Source of the DNA: Bacteroidales bacterium
GTDB taxonomy: Bacteria; Bacteroidota; Bacteroidia; Bacteroidales; Dysgonomonadaceae
Direction: 5' to 3'
Assembly (NCBI GenBank): GCA_012837345.1
Contig: DURL01000110.1
Location: 32,842-96,841, forward strand
Length of the DNA: 64,000 nt
The notes below the pieces were generated by a model. That model worked only from the letters and a program-made list of their open reading frames with translations. It did no database searches and was not told where the DNA came from. Both the position numbers and the translations under genes were made by a program. Shown here piece by piece: positions 32,876 through 42,255 of this stretch. The first letter of the stretch is position 1. Every line of letters starts with the position of its first letter.

Positions 32876-34029
32876 CGCATCAAATTCCTGATTCCCTCCA
32901 GATCGAATCCCAGTGAAAGCCGCAATGTCTGATCAAGAGGATTGGAGTGGGCGGTTGACAAAAGGTAAGCAGCATCAATCTGAAACGCTTCTGTCCGGAA
33001 ACCAGCACCAAAGGAGAAATAACGCCGATTGCCCTTGTAGGGGTCCTCATGGTAGTACCCGGTTCGCAAGGAGAACTGATTGAGGTAGGTGTACTCCGCT
33101 CCCAGTGACCAGGCCACCTCCTGCCACTCCTCGCGCAATCCACCCGGGGCATCACCCAGTGAACGAAACAGACCGGCTATGGATGAGATATTATTATAAT
33201 CCTCAATGCGTTGCAGTGCCTCCTCAGAGGTCTCATCCTCATCAGGCAGTTGCGGTGTGGGTACCAGCAGCTTGTTGATGTCGACACTGAATGAGAATGT
33301 ATTACGCTCATCAAGGGGGATGCCCATTGAGGCTCCCATCCTAATGTTGGCAGGAAGAAACATGGAGCTGTTTCCCCCGTCGTATGAGATCTTCGTACCG
33401 ATGTTGGAAAGTGAGAACCCCAGGCCGAGAAGAGCCTCCGAACGGCCCAGAGAGAGATAAGACTCGTTGTAACCCGCGATATCGGCGGTGAAAGCATTTC
33501 CCGGGGTGGTCTCATCATTGCCGGTAGCATAGTCAGCACGCAGATAACGCAGGGTCACTGACCCGGCGAATGTTTCGCTCAGCCTGCGTGAATAGGCAAT
33601 ATCCAATGCCATCTCATGGGGTGAGACCGATTGCCAGAACTCACCGCTCATATCACTTACATCGATGCTGCCCAGGGTGAAGAAACGAAGTGAGGCGCTT
33701 ATCGCATCAATCGCATCGTTGCCCGGCTTCCAGTATCCTGCCACATAGAGCAGATGAATATCATTCACCAGCTTACTCAGCCAGGGGGTGTAAGAGAATG
33801 AAACACCCGCATCCCCAGTGATAAATGGGTACTTGGCAGCGTTCCAGTGTTGCGAGTAGAGATCAGGCATGGTAGCAACACCTATGTCACCCATCCCTGC
33901 AGCCCTGGCGTCGGGAGCAAACAGCAATGAGGGCATGGCAACTGGAATGGGGTTGTAATCTTGTGCCTCAACAGGAAGTATGCAGCATAAGGAGAGTGTA
34001 ACAACGATTGCCAGGAGGATTCTTTTCAT
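32872..34029 (-). CDS. porV: Type IX secretion outer membrane protein PorV
   Basis: A 385-residue outer membrane beta-barrel protein of the FadL-like PorV family. A signal peptide (ending PVEAQ) is followed by the hallmark N terminus IPVAMPSLLFAPDARAAGMG and the segment DLYSQHWNAAKYPF. The chain ends with a beta strand (LDQTLRLSLGFDLEGI). In Porphyromonas gingivalis PorV shuttles cargo carrying the type IX C-terminal signal from the Sov translocon to the attachment complex. This shows that the organism probably has a type IX secretion system, though no other component lies here. It is cotranscribed with ispF (ATGA overlap) and lies 30 bases after the FAH-family gene. Confidence 0.92.
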   Translation of the reverse strand: MKRILLAIVVTLSLCCILPVEAQDYNPIPVAMPSLLFAPDARAAGMGDIGVATMPDLYSQHWNAAKYPFITGDAGVSFSYTPWLSKLVNDIHLLYVAGYWKPGNDAIDAISASLRFFTLGSIDVSDMSGEFWQSVSPHEMALDIAYSRRLSETFAGSVTLRYLRADYATGNDETTPGNAFTADIAGYNESYLSLGRSEALLGLGFSLSNIGTKISYDGGNSSMFLPANIRMGASMGIPLDERNTFSFSVDINKLLVPTPQLPDEDETSEEALQRIEDYNNISSIAGLFRSLGDAPGGLREEWQEVAWSLGAEYTYLNQFSLRTGYYHEDPYKGNRRYFSFGAGFRTEAFQIDAAYLLSTAHSNPLDQTLRLSLGFDLEGIRNLMR

Positions 34030-34059
34030 ATTCGATTGGTATTTTTGATCTCCGTAGTG

Positions 34060-34674
34060 TTATTTCACCCGAAAATCGAGCAATTTTCTCTCTTTAAGAT
34101 AACCCTGAAGGTGATCGTTGATCTTTACGGGACCCACACCTGCAGGTGTACCGGTAAAGATCAGGTCCCCGATCTTCAGCGTAAAGAACCGGCTGATATA
34201 GGCAATGATCCGGTCAACCGTATAGATCATCTCCCTACTATTGCCCGATTGAACCGTCTCTCCATTGATGTCAAGATGGAAACTCAGCCCCTGCAGATCA
34301 CCGGCCTCCTCCATTGAAATAAAAGAGCCTATGGCAGCCGAATGATCGAACCCTTTGGCTATCTCCCATGGCAGCCCCAGCTCTTTTTGCTTCTTCTGCA
34401 AATCACGTGCTGTGAAATCGATGCCCACGGTAACCTCGTCGTAATAACGATGAGCGAAACGTTCTGAGATATTCTTTCCCAGCCGGCTCACCTTAACCAC
34501 CAGTTCGGTTTCATATTGCACATCATCCGAGAAATCGGGCAGAAAAAAGGGATTTCCATCTTTGAGCAATGCGGTGTCGGGTTTCATGAACAGCACCGGT
34601 TCACTGCTGTCAAAGGTACGCTTCATCTCTTTATTGTGTGAAGCATAGTTCAGTCCCACGGCAAATATCTTCAT
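34060..34674 (-). CDS. Fumarylacetoacetate hydrolase family protein
   Basis: A 204-residue protein with the FAH fold: IFAVGLNYASHNKEM, the metal-binding YETELVVKVS, VGIDFTARDLQ and the C-terminal GTPAGVGP. Small single-domain members hydrolyse or decarboxylate acylpyruvates, oxaloacetate or related 2-keto acids with a divalent metal. The actual substrate is not fixed by sequence. It overlaps rex by four bases (ATGA), so its expression should follow the NADH/NAD ratio sensed by Rex if Rex is autoregulated. Confidence 0.88.
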   Translation of the reverse strand: MKIFAVGLNYASHNKEMKRTFDSSEPVLFMKPDTALLKDGNPFFLPDFSDDVQYETELVVKVSRLGKNISERFAHRYYDEVTVGIDFTARDLQKKQKELGLPWEIAKGFDHSAAIGSFISMEEAGDLQGLSFHLDINGETVQSGNSREMIYTVDRIIAYISRFFTLKIGDLIFTGTPAGVGPVKINDHLQGYLKERKLLDFRVK

Positions 34675-35306
34675 GACAACAAACGGTTAAACATCACCGC
34701 CAAATGTGCGTAGAGTGAAGTGTTCTGCAACACGACTCCTTCCGGCACCCGTATACGGAAAGGGGTGAAGTTCCAGATACCCTTGATACCACCTGAAATC
34801 ATATATTCAGACACTTCCTGCGCATAACCGGGGGGTACCGTGAGAACACCTATCCTGGCATTCATGCTACTGTTTCTCTCAATAAACTCACTCGAATGAT
34901 AAACCGGTATGGTGTGGATCTTCTTGTTGACCAACGACTCGTTCACGTCGAACCCGGCAATGATTTTCAAGCCGAACTGCTCCAGCCCGGAATCGGACAG
35001 CAAGGCAGCTCCCAGGCTACCCACCCCAAAAACCACAGCTCTATGGGTCTTGGTGAAGCCCAGGAATGTTTCCAGGACATAGATCAGATCGTCGATCTCG
35101 TAACCGACCCTGGTCTTGCCATGGATATCTACATAGGAGAGATCTTTGGCAATCTGGGATGCAGAGACATCAATTTTTCTGGCGATCTGTGTGGAAGAGA
35201 CGATCGTTTCCCCCTGGCTCTTGAGTAACTTCACGTAAGAGAGGTACCAGGGCAGCCTTCTTAATGCCGGCTCAGGTATTTTTGCGTAATGATTCTGATC
35301 AGCCAT
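34671..35306 (-). CDS. rex: Redox-sensing transcriptional repressor Rex
   Basis: A 211-residue regulator. Residues about 10-75 form the winged helix (IPEPALRRLPWYLSYVKLL, ASQIAKDLSYVDIHGKTRVGY). Residues 85-200 form an NADH-binding Rossmann domain with AVVFGVGSLGAALLSD and the Asp/Asn-containing second strand IIAGFDVNE. Rex dimers bind operators when NADH is low and leave DNA when NADH rises, derepressing fermentative and respiratory genes. The promoter of this gene overlaps a palindrome close to the Rex operator type. It leads an apparent operon with the FAH-family gene, porV, ispF and the methyltransferase-like gene. Confidence 0.94.
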   Translation of the reverse strand: MADQNHYAKIPEPALRRLPWYLSYVKLLKSQGETIVSSTQIARKIDVSASQIAKDLSYVDIHGKTRVGYEIDDLIYVLETFLGFTKTHRAVVFGVGSLGAALLSDSGLEQFGLKIIAGFDVNESLVNKKIHTIPVYHSSEFIERNSSMNARIGVLTVPPGYAQEVSEYMISGGIKGIWNFTPFRIRVPEGVVLQNTSLYAHLAVMFNRLLS

Positions 35307-35318
35307 CTGTTTGGTAAT

Positions 35319-35339
35319 CTTTGTTGGATCACAAAGATA
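35319..35339 (-). promoter_or_regulatory. rex promoter (-7 TATCTTTG) overlapped by a palindromic operator
   Basis: On the minus strand the -7 box TATCTTTG (35339-35332) runs into CTTTGTGATCCAACAAAG (35336-35319), a perfect 6-bp inverted repeat with six bases between. Known Rex sites have TTGTGA-N6-TCACAA. The left half here matches that and the right half only partly. Its position over the -7 and start site would block initiation. Confidence 0.55.
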
Positions 35340-35435
35340 GGTTCTTTTCGGAGATTTTCAGAGATCCCCGACCCATATTTACGGACAAATTTTGTTCATT
35401 CACCCTTCTGTCGTCCCGACACCACATGGCACCTG

Positions 35436-36245
35436 TCAGTGTCTGAGGCCTGAAACATCCTTGAGTACCGCTCTCACAACACCTTTCTTGAGATGGGTAT
35501 CAATCACCACGGGTAGGCGGTTCTCGTCGTTGGTGAGAGAGGCTTTTAGTGCTTCTTTCTGATTGGTGAAGGCATCGTCTTGTATCGTCATGGTGATGTC
35601 AATCACCTCATAACGTTTGCCATTGTTTGCTTTGATAGAGGAGGTCCCCATATAATTGACGAACATCTGTACCGGTCGCCGCCCCGAAATAAACTGTATA
35701 AAGGTCCTGTCGCCGGGCTGCATCCCCGTGTAGTCAATGTTCCTCACATAAGAGAGCACCGAGAGATAGTCGTAGGTACACTTGTCGGTAGTAACCGTTT
35801 CATCAAAGCGCTCTTCGCCGTTCCAGGTGCGCAGGGCGCGAATGCTTACCTCGTTTCCCTCATGATAGGTATAAGCCTGTCTTTCCACCGAATAATCCTT
35901 TGCCTCTGCTGCCTCCTTGGTGAAAAGCAGTGGACGCAGGTCCTTATCGACAAAGGAGGTAAGGGTGTCATTGACAGAGTAGATATTACCTACCAACCCC
36001 GAGGTGTTGAGTGTCATCACCGTCTTGTAGGCGTTCACACCTCTGTAATTGGCATCGGTTACTGACAGTGATCCTTTACCTGCGCGAGCATTGAGGATGC
36101 CAAAACTGAAATAGAGGTCATACACGATCTTTTCACCGCTGACAAACGCATTGTTTTCAATCTTACACTGACCATTCATTGCTGCCGGTGACAACAACAG
36201 AACAAATAACAATGGGAAGATTATTAAATAAGTCTTTCTGTTCAT
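35436..36245 (-). CDS. DUF3108 periplasmic protein
   Basis: A 269-residue protein with a signal peptide (MNRKTYLIIFPLLFVLLLSP, cleavage near MNGQ) and a DUF3108 beta-barrel-like domain: FVSGEKIVYDLYFSFGILNARAGKGSL, then NDTLTSFVDKDLRPLLFTKE and AVLKDVSGL at the end. The function is unknown to me. Related folds bind lipids. The frame is open further upstream to 36320, but the ATG at 36245 begins the signal peptide. It lies 46 bases downstream of the Ig-like lipoprotein gene, a pairing common in Bacteroidales. Confidence 0.82.
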   Translation of the reverse strand: MNRKTYLIIFPLLFVLLLSPAAMNGQCKIENNAFVSGEKIVYDLYFSFGILNARAGKGSLSVTDANYRGVNAYKTVMTLNTSGLVGNIYSVNDTLTSFVDKDLRPLLFTKEAAEAKDYSVERQAYTYHEGNEVSIRALRTWNGEERFDETVTTDKCTYDYLSVLSYVRNIDYTGMQPGDRTFIQFISGRRPVQMFVNYMGTSSIKANNGKRYEVIDITMTIQDDAFTNQKEALKASLTNDENRLPVVIDTHLKKGVVRAVLKDVSGLRH

Positions 36246-36291
36246 CTTTTCAATTGATTTTAAGTAGTTCCACCCCACCAGGAGCCCACTG

Positions 36292-38262
36292 CTACAGCAT
36301 CCGCATACCTGACGAACCACCGCCGCTGCGGGTGCTCCCCCTGCCGGAGAAAGGTGAGCTCTGTGATGATTGTTGTCTCTCTCTTTCCCTTTCCTGATTG
36401 GGATCTCTTCGCTTTTTCTCCTCCGGTTTATTCTTTGTGATCTCCAGCGGTTTCTGTTGAATTAGCGGCACATTCGTGATATCCCAGTCCTCAAGATGAT
36501 CGGTGAAGGCCCTTATCGTGAGCTTACCGGGATAGTAAAACACCTGTTCCGGCTGGCGCTTCACTTCATAGTCGCCGGTTGTCCAGACGCCATCACCATC
36601 CTCATCAATGACAAGCCGCGCATAAACCTCACCGGGGGGCAGATCCTGAAATCTGGCGCTGTTCCCTTTGACGGAACTCTTACGAAATGGTTTATCCGAC
36701 TTGTCAAGTAACTCCACAAAGGCGGCTTTGCCGGCAGGAAGAGCGTTGATCACCATCTCCAGGTTACCATACTGATCCAGATCCTTTACCGTAAAAGCCT
36801 GCTCGTACTTGTCGTTCCACAAACCGTAATGACTCATGATGGTGGCGGAATCGACTGCCAGCTTATATTTCCCGCCAGGGACCCAGGAAGGCCTCAGGGT
36901 GAACATACGGGGATTGAGGGAATCCTGTTCCATGCGAAAGGGCACTGGCAGGAAGAGCGTATCCTCCTGCATGAGTAGCTGCACATGGGAAGAGTCGAAA
37001 CGTATCACCGGCTCGCCAAACTCGAACCGCACCGGATTATAGAGATCGAACGTGGTCTGCACATTCGTTTTCATCTGTATAAACCGGATCGGTTCCTCCT
37101 CTCCTTCTTCCTCCTCCGTATCCTTTTCCTCGGAACGACGCTGACGTGCAGCACCGCGAACAGAGAAGGTAAGAGTATCGGTATCTATATAATCCCGGTT
37201 TAAAGAATCAGTGCGGAAATAGTCAATCTTCATCATGATTGAATCCTGACGGTACACCATCGAATCGGTGATCCAGAGCAACAGGGAGTCATTACCTGCA
37301 TTTCGCTCCAGCACATACCAGTCGTTCTGCGGCTGCTCCGGCTGCATCAGCGTGAAGACAGGCATGGGCGCGGGAGCGGCAAACTGAAGAAGAAGACGTT
37401 CTTTTGCGGTACGCTCATGCTGCTTCATGTATTTCCGCTGAAAGTTTGAAAGGAATGAGCGCAGGAGCAGGTCATCCGGCAAAAAACGGGTATAGTGGAC
37501 CGTCTTGATGGTATCAATGGTCAGACTGTCCTGGAAGATGGTATCCTGTCGTACTGCCTCCATGGTAGAAGGGACAATCACAGTATCGAGGAAAGCTATT
37601 GTTTCCTGTGGATTATCATATTTGTAATCCCTGTTCAGATCGCCAAGGGCAAAAACCTTATAGCTTCCCGGCGCCATCCCCCTGATTGTAAACTGACCCC
37701 GTGAGTCGGTACGGGAGATGCGTTCGAAGGGTACCCGGGTGAATAGGGTATCATCAAAGTGAGAGTGGATACCCACATAGATTCCGGATACCGGCTCCAG
37801 ATCTGATGCCGATAGCACCTTACCCGAGACAGCCAGGGTGTCGAGGCGGTCACCGGTGGAAAAGGAGAAGACGAGATTCTCGAGAGGGTTCTCCTCATTG
37901 TTATCCACAATGGCATCCGTGAAATCAATGGTATAGGTTGTGTTGGGTAATAGCTCATCATTAAGCTCCACCACCGCTTTCCTGCCTACGGAACGTATCA
38001 CCGGCATATTCTGTTGAGGGGGTGTGATGATCACTTTCTCATTGGGTGTCTTGATCTTGATGTTCTCATTAAACTCAATCTCAATCCTGTTGGGAGAGGT
38101 GTTGAGCGCATTGAAATCAGGAGTCGAACGGCGTACAACGGGAGGATCCACATCATAGGCACCACCTGTGGGTGCTGCAATGTTTGCGCAGGAATAGAAG
38201 ATGATGAAAGCCGTCAGGGCCAGGAATAGAAATGAGAGGTATGAGAAAATTTTGTTCAACAT
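36292..38262 (-). CDS. Ig-like (SbsA/Big_5) domain lipoprotein
   Basis: A 656-residue envelope protein. The N terminus is hydrophobic and ends in a lipobox-like FYSC (Cys at about residue 25), predicting a lipoprotein. It is followed by a Big_5-type Ig-like domain (VRRSTPDFNALNTSPNRIEIEFNENI), a carboxypeptidase-regulatory-like beta domain (AVSGKVLSASDLEPVSGIYVGI) and a long beta-rich C-terminal part. The last 45 residues are low complexity, first Lys/Arg/Glu-rich then Ser/Gly/Arg-rich. The function is unknown. A role in outer membrane or surface structure is inference. A -7 box lies 36 bases upstream and DUF3108 is the likely second gene of the unit. Confidence 0.8.
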   Translation of the reverse strand: MLNKIFSYLSFLFLALTAFIIFYSCANIAAPTGGAYDVDPPVVRRSTPDFNALNTSPNRIEIEFNENIKIKTPNEKVIITPPQQNMPVIRSVGRKAVVELNDELLPNTTYTIDFTDAIVDNNEENPLENLVFSFSTGDRLDTLAVSGKVLSASDLEPVSGIYVGIHSHFDDTLFTRVPFERISRTDSRGQFTIRGMAPGSYKVFALGDLNRDYKYDNPQETIAFLDTVIVPSTMEAVRQDTIFQDSLTIDTIKTVHYTRFLPDDLLLRSFLSNFQRKYMKQHERTAKERLLLQFAAPAPMPVFTLMQPEQPQNDWYVLERNAGNDSLLLWITDSMVYRQDSIMMKIDYFRTDSLNRDYIDTDTLTFSVRGAARQRRSEEKDTEEEEGEEEPIRFIQMKTNVQTTFDLYNPVRFEFGEPVIRFDSSHVQLLMQEDTLFLPVPFRMEQDSLNPRMFTLRPSWVPGGKYKLAVDSATIMSHYGLWNDKYEQAFTVKDLDQYGNLEMVINALPAGKAAFVELLDKSDKPFRKSSVKGNSARFQDLPPGEVYARLVIDEDGDGVWTTGDYEVKRQPEQVFYYPGKLTIRAFTDHLEDWDITNVPLIQQKPLEITKNKPEEKKRRDPNQERERERQQSSQSSPFSGRGSTRSGGGSSGMRML

Positions 38263-38297
38263 TGTACCACGTTCGAATGAGTTTGGTGATTATCGGA

Positions 38298-38305
38298 CAA
38301 AAATA
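38298..38305 (-). promoter_or_regulatory. -7 box TATTTTTG for the Ig-like lipoprotein-DUF3108 unit
   Basis: A minus-strand consensus match 36 bases before the ATG at 38262. Confidence 0.5.
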
Positions 38306-38367
38306 CAATCATTTACCCGTTTTATTCAATATGAATTGAGAAAAATCGTGAAAATGGCGCGGATTAC

Positions 38368-39660
38368 TCAATGAGAGGTTGTATCTGATGAGGTGAGAAG
38401 AGAATGACCAATCCGGCAATAAAGACATTTGTGTTGATCACAGTATGCTTTCTTCAGTTGAATCAGCGCCTGGGTATCAAAAGCGTTGAACGGCACCACT
38501 CCTGACTGGCGAAACATCTGTACGATATTATTTTTTTCCGGTTTCAGGGATAGCAGCAACGATATGGCTCTGTCACAATACTCCTCTCTGTCGGTTTTCT
38601 TGCCGTAAGCAAACAGGATGGGGGCAACAGTGTTGATGAGCAGGAGATCGATTGAAGCGGCACCAGGCGGTTTCGCTTTGAGAGGTGACTCCTTGCCAAA
38701 AGAATAATGCGTGGACCAGTATAAGGAAGGCTCGCTGCGGAAGCACTCTGAGAGCTGTGAGACAGTATCCATCTCCAGAATCGCGGAGAAAAGACGACCT
38801 GTCTGCTGGAGGAGGGATGCCAGTTGGGCGATCCGAAGAGGGGGGAAGGAGTAGGGCCGGATCCTCATCTTACGGAACAGAAACCCATCCATACACTTCA
38901 ACCCATATTTTGCACTAAGAAACTGGTATTCTCTCTGCAAACGTTGATAATACGGGTCATGCAACGACTGATCCTGCAGCAGACCTGCCTGTCCAAACAA
39001 TAGCGCCTCCACCATCAACAGGTCATCAGAATGACGCTGAATAATACGAAAAGGCAAGGAGAGGGCAAGGGATTCAAAAGAGCGGCTATTCAGGCCAAAG
39101 CCAAAGTTGCGTGTGAGAATCACATAAAACACCTCATCCCACGATTGCGAGAATCGCTCAAGATGAATATTGATCTCCCCGCACTTATGCTCAAGGCGCT
39201 CCACACACAGATCATCAAGATAAGAACGAATCAATCGCGGATCCATGGAAGAGAGAAAATCGCGGCAAGGAAGAGGATGATCACTCTGCAGCAGAAAGGC
39301 CGCGTTCGCCTGCACCTTCTCCGGAACAACCAGAAGGGATTGTTGCAACGTTTCTCCTCTCTGATTCACAACCTCTCTGTTCACCCGTCCCACCAGATGA
39401 AGGATCACTGTATTGTATGCAGGATCGAGATGGTGCCCATGCAGATACCAATCAGCCGATGTAGTGTGAATTTCCACGTTACCCGCCCACAGTACCTTGC
39501 CAATCCTCAGCTTGGCATTAAAGAAATCCGGTCCGGCATCCATGTTACGTATCCCGGGATCAATCACCTCAACCCTGTTGCCATCTGTGGTCACAAGCGT
39601 GTCGCGGGGATACAACCTGTAGTACCACACGTAGTGTAACAACTGTTCATGACTGTTCAT
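38368..39660 (-). CDS. DUF2851 family protein
   Basis: A 430-residue soluble protein. The N terminus QLLHYVWYYRLYPRDTL, then EVIDPGIRNMDAGPDFFNAKL and GNVEIHTTSADWYLHGH, is diagnostic of DUF2851, a Bacteroidota family. The NAKL and GNVEIH segments with conserved Asp, Glu and Lys resemble a PD-(D/E)xK-type nuclease core, but this is only my impression. Near the end, two Cys and a His (CDQHKCLYCRIGHSLL) suggest a small metal site. No signal peptide is present. A possible -7 box TAAATTTG is at 39680-39687. The function is unknown. Confidence 0.8.
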   Translation of the reverse strand: MNSHEQLLHYVWYYRLYPRDTLVTTDGNRVEVIDPGIRNMDAGPDFFNAKLRIGKVLWAGNVEIHTTSADWYLHGHHLDPAYNTVILHLVGRVNREVVNQRGETLQQSLLVVPEKVQANAAFLLQSDHPLPCRDFLSSMDPRLIRSYLDDLCVERLEHKCGEINIHLERFSQSWDEVFYVILTRNFGFGLNSRSFESLALSLPFRIIQRHSDDLLMVEALLFGQAGLLQDQSLHDPYYQRLQREYQFLSAKYGLKCMDGFLFRKMRIRPYSFPPLRIAQLASLLQQTGRLFSAILEMDTVSQLSECFRSEPSLYWSTHYSFGKESPLKAKPPGAASIDLLLINTVAPILFAYGKKTDREEYCDRAISLLLSLKPEKNNIVQMFRQSGVVPFNAFDTQALIQLKKAYCDQHKCLYCRIGHSLLTSSDTTSH

Positions 39661-39765
39661 GGCTCTCAGGTTTAATATCCAAATTTATAACCATCTATCG
39701 AAAAAAACAAGCGAAAGAGCAAAAAAGGGAGGCTCCATAAATCTGTGATTGTGAAGAATAATGAC

Positions 39766-39773
39766 TACTTTTG
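39766..39773 (+). promoter_or_regulatory. -7 box TACTTTTG for the MATE gene
   Basis: A plus-strand consensus match 69 bases before the TTG start at 39842, in the divergent gap with the DUF2851 gene. Confidence 0.55.
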
Positions 39774-39841
39774 CACATTCTTTCGATGCTTGCAACAGGT
39801 TGCAATGAATCAAGAAATAGGTTATCAGGAATTAGAATATT

Positions 39842-41221
39842 TTGGATACAGAAAAAGAACTTGCTTTTCGCTCCCAAAAAATATGGAGACTTGTATGGGA
39901 CTATTCGTTACCCAGTATTGTGGGTACGTTGGTCACCGCATTATACAACGTGGTCGATCGCATCTTCATCGGACAGGTGGAGGGTGCTTTTGCCATCTCG
40001 GGGCTGGCCATCACCTTCCCGGTGATGACACTCACCTCCTCACTGGGGATGCTGGTGGGATCAGGAGCTGCTGCCCGCATCTCCATCAGCCTGGGTAAGC
40101 GGGATCATCATACGGCCGAGCAGATCCTGGGCAACTCACTGCTGCTGACAGTGATCCTCAACGCAATCTTCATCACCCTTTTCTACATTTACCTGGAGCC
40201 AATCCTGATGGCCTTCGGTGCCAGCAGCCTCACCTACCCCTATGCCCGCGACTACCTGGAGATCGTGCTGCTGGGTAACGTCTTCGTGAGTCTCTGTTAC
40301 AACTTCAACGCCATGATGCGTTCATCGGGTTATCCCACCAAGGCGATGGTGACCATGTTAATCGGAGCAGTGCTCAACCTCATTCTCAGCCCCCTGTTTC
40401 TCTTCGTCTTCAAGCTGGGCATCAGAGGGGTGGCATGGGCAACAGTGATCTCCATGTTCATCGGGATGCTCTTTGTGATGCATCACTTCACGCTGCGCAG
40501 CAGCGTGATCCGACTCAGGTGGAGAAACATACGTCTCAAAGGAAGAATCATCCTCTCCATCATCACAATAGGTCTCTCCCCTTTCAGCATGCAGGTAGCC
40601 GCTTCGGCCGTCGCCTTGCTGATGAACACCTCACTGCTCCGCTATGGGGGTGACCTGGCCGTGGGTGCTTACGGCATCGTCAACTCTATTCTCATGCTTG
40701 TCCTGATGGTGGTGTTGGGCCTCAATCAGGGTACCCAGCCCATCATCGGCTACAATTATGGGGCAGGGAACTATCACAGGGTACGAGAAACATTGTTCTA
40801 TGCCCTCAGGATGGCAACACTCTTCACCACTGCTGGTTTCATTCTCGGTCAGTTCTTCCCACAACTGCTGGCTTCTGCCTTCACCACCGACGAGGAGCTG
40901 CTTGAGATCAGTAGTACGGGATTGCGCATCGCAATGCTGGCCTTGCCGCTTGTGGGTTTCCAGATTGTCAGCTCCAACTTCTTCCAGAGCATCGGCTTTG
41001 CTGTCAAATCGATCATCCAGAGCCTTAGTCGTCAGCTGATCTTCATGGTGCCGGGCATCATACTGCTACCCCGTATCTGGGGACTGAAAGGGTTGTGGAT
41101 TGCCATCCCGGTCTCCGACACGCTGGCTGCGATGCTGTCGCTCTACCTGCTGGTGATCCAGTTGCGTCACCTGAAGCAGATGGAACAGGATCAACTGAAA
41201 ATTGATTTGCGGCATGACTGA
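39842..41221 (+). CDS. MATE-family efflux transporter
   Basis: A 459-residue inner membrane protein with twelve predicted helices in two homologous halves: YSLPSIVGTLVTALYNVVDRIFIGQ starts the first half and LSPFSMQVAASAVALLMNTSLL the second. MATE proteins export cationic drugs or metabolites in exchange for sodium or protons. The start is taken as TTG at 39842 because a stop lies three codons upstream in frame and no ATG precedes the first helix. The resulting N terminus MDTEKELAFRSQKIWRLVWD resembles other family members. The gene stands alone between divergent DUF2851 and downstream gpmA. Confidence 0.9.
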   Translation: MDTEKELAFRSQKIWRLVWDYSLPSIVGTLVTALYNVVDRIFIGQVEGAFAISGLAITFPVMTLTSSLGMLVGSGAAARISISLGKRDHHTAEQILGNSLLLTVILNAIFITLFYIYLEPILMAFGASSLTYPYARDYLEIVLLGNVFVSLCYNFNAMMRSSGYPTKAMVTMLIGAVLNLILSPLFLFVFKLGIRGVAWATVISMFIGMLFVMHHFTLRSSVIRLRWRNIRLKGRIILSIITIGLSPFSMQVAASAVALLMNTSLLRYGGDLAVGAYGIVNSILMLVLMVVLGLNQGTQPIIGYNYGAGNYHRVRETLFYALRMATLFTTAGFILGQFFPQLLASAFTTDEELLEISSTGLRIAMLALPLVGFQIVSSNFFQSIGFAVKSIIQSLSRQLIFMVPGIILLPRIWGLKGLWIAIPVSDTLAAMLSLYLLVIQLRHLKQMEQDQLKIDLRHD

Positions 41222-41270
41222 CATGACCGTTTTTTTCCTCTCAAATGGATGAAAAGAGCGCGATTTTGTG

Positions 41271-41278
41271 TAGATTTG
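41271..41278 (+). promoter_or_regulatory. -7 box TAGATTTG for gpmA
   Basis: An exact TAnnTTTG match 46 bases upstream of the gpmA ATG. Confidence 0.6.
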
Positions 41279-41323
41279 CATACCCAAATGACCAACTAAT
41301 TACTCACACATAAAAAAGTAGAT

Positions 41324-42070
41324 ATGAAGAAAGTAGTCTTGATTCGCCATGGCGAAAGTGCCTGGAACAAGGAGAACCGTTTCACCGGATGGACCGACGT
41401 GGATCTTACCGAGAAAGGTGTCGCGGAAGCCCACAAAGCCGGACAATATCTGAAAAAAGAGGGTTTCCGTTTTGAGAAAGCCTATACCTCCTACCTCAAA
41501 AGAGCGGTGAAAACACTCAACGTGGTACTCGATGAGATGGATCTGGACTGGATCCCGGTGGAGAAGACATGGCGCCTGAACGAGAAGCATTATGGCATGT
41601 TGCAGGGACTCAACAAAGCTGAGACAGCTGCCAGGTATGGTGATGAACAGGTGCTGGTATGGCGTCGCAGCTACGATGTGCCGCCGTTGCCACTGGAAAA
41701 GGATGATGAACGTTCACCCTTTCAGGATCCCCGTTACAAAGGTGTGGATGAGAAGGATCTCCCCCTGACTGAAGCACTGAAAGATACGGTAGAGCGGATC
41801 CTTCCCTACTGGAACGAGACCATCGTGCCGGAGATGAAACAGTTCAACGAAGTGATTGTGGCAGCCCATGGCAATAGCCTGAGAGGGATCATCAAGCATC
41901 TGAAGAACATCTCCGACGAAGAGATCGTGAGCCTGAACCTCCCCACCGCTGTTCCCTACGTCTTCGAGTTCGACGATGCGATGAACCTGCAGAAGGATTA
42001 TTTCCTGGGTGACCCGGAAGAGATCAAGAAGCTGATGGATGCGGTTGCCAACCAGGGAAAAGCAAAATAA
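41324..42070 (+). CDS. gpmA: 2,3-bisphosphoglycerate-dependent phosphoglycerate mutase
   Basis: A 248-residue glycolytic enzyme that interconverts 3- and 2-phosphoglycerate. The phosphohistidine motif [18 protein letters not shown] is at residues 6-23, the Glu segment [14 protein letters not shown] near residue 86, and the second His in [15 protein letters not shown] near residue 183. The length matches dPGM enzymes. It is monocistronic, with its own -7 box and a strong 12-bp terminator hairpin 54 bases after the stop. Confidence 0.97.
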   Translation: MKKVVLIRHGESAWNKENRFTGWTDVDLTEKGVAEAHKAGQYLKKEGFRFEKAYTSYLKRAVKTLNVVLDEMDLDWIPVEKTWRLNEKHYGMLQGLNKAETAARYGDEQVLVWRRSYDVPPLPLEKDDERSPFQDPRYKGVDEKDLPLTEALKDTVERILPYWNETIVPEMKQFNEVIVAAHGNSLRGIIKHLKNISDEEIVSLNLPTAVPYVFEFDDAMNLQKDYFLGDPEEIKKLMDAVANQGKAK

Positions 42071-42123
42071 CAAGCCGTAGGATTGACCTGCCGGTTATTC
42101 CATCTACCGGGAGATGAAAACAG

Positions 42124-42158
42124 AGGTTGTGCCGGCCATTTCCGGCACAACCTTTTTT
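42124..42158 (+). terminator. Intrinsic terminator after gpmA
   Basis: AGGTTGTGCCGG (42124-42135) and CCGGCACAACCT (42142-42153) form a perfect 12-bp stem followed by a run of six T. Confidence 0.95.
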
Positions 42159-42255
42159 ATTGTAGAAAATCACAAAAATGAACGTCATCTCATTTTTTAT
42201 TTTTATTTTTATTGCAGCAATCGTAAAAGACGCCAACTGATAACATCCTTGACAA

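Noticed and set aside
42190-42216. T-rich repeat TTTTTATTTTTATTTTTATT before the nuclease gene
   Set aside because: A simple AT-rich promoter-type stretch without symmetry or a recognisable box. It may be an upstream element but nothing specific can be supported.
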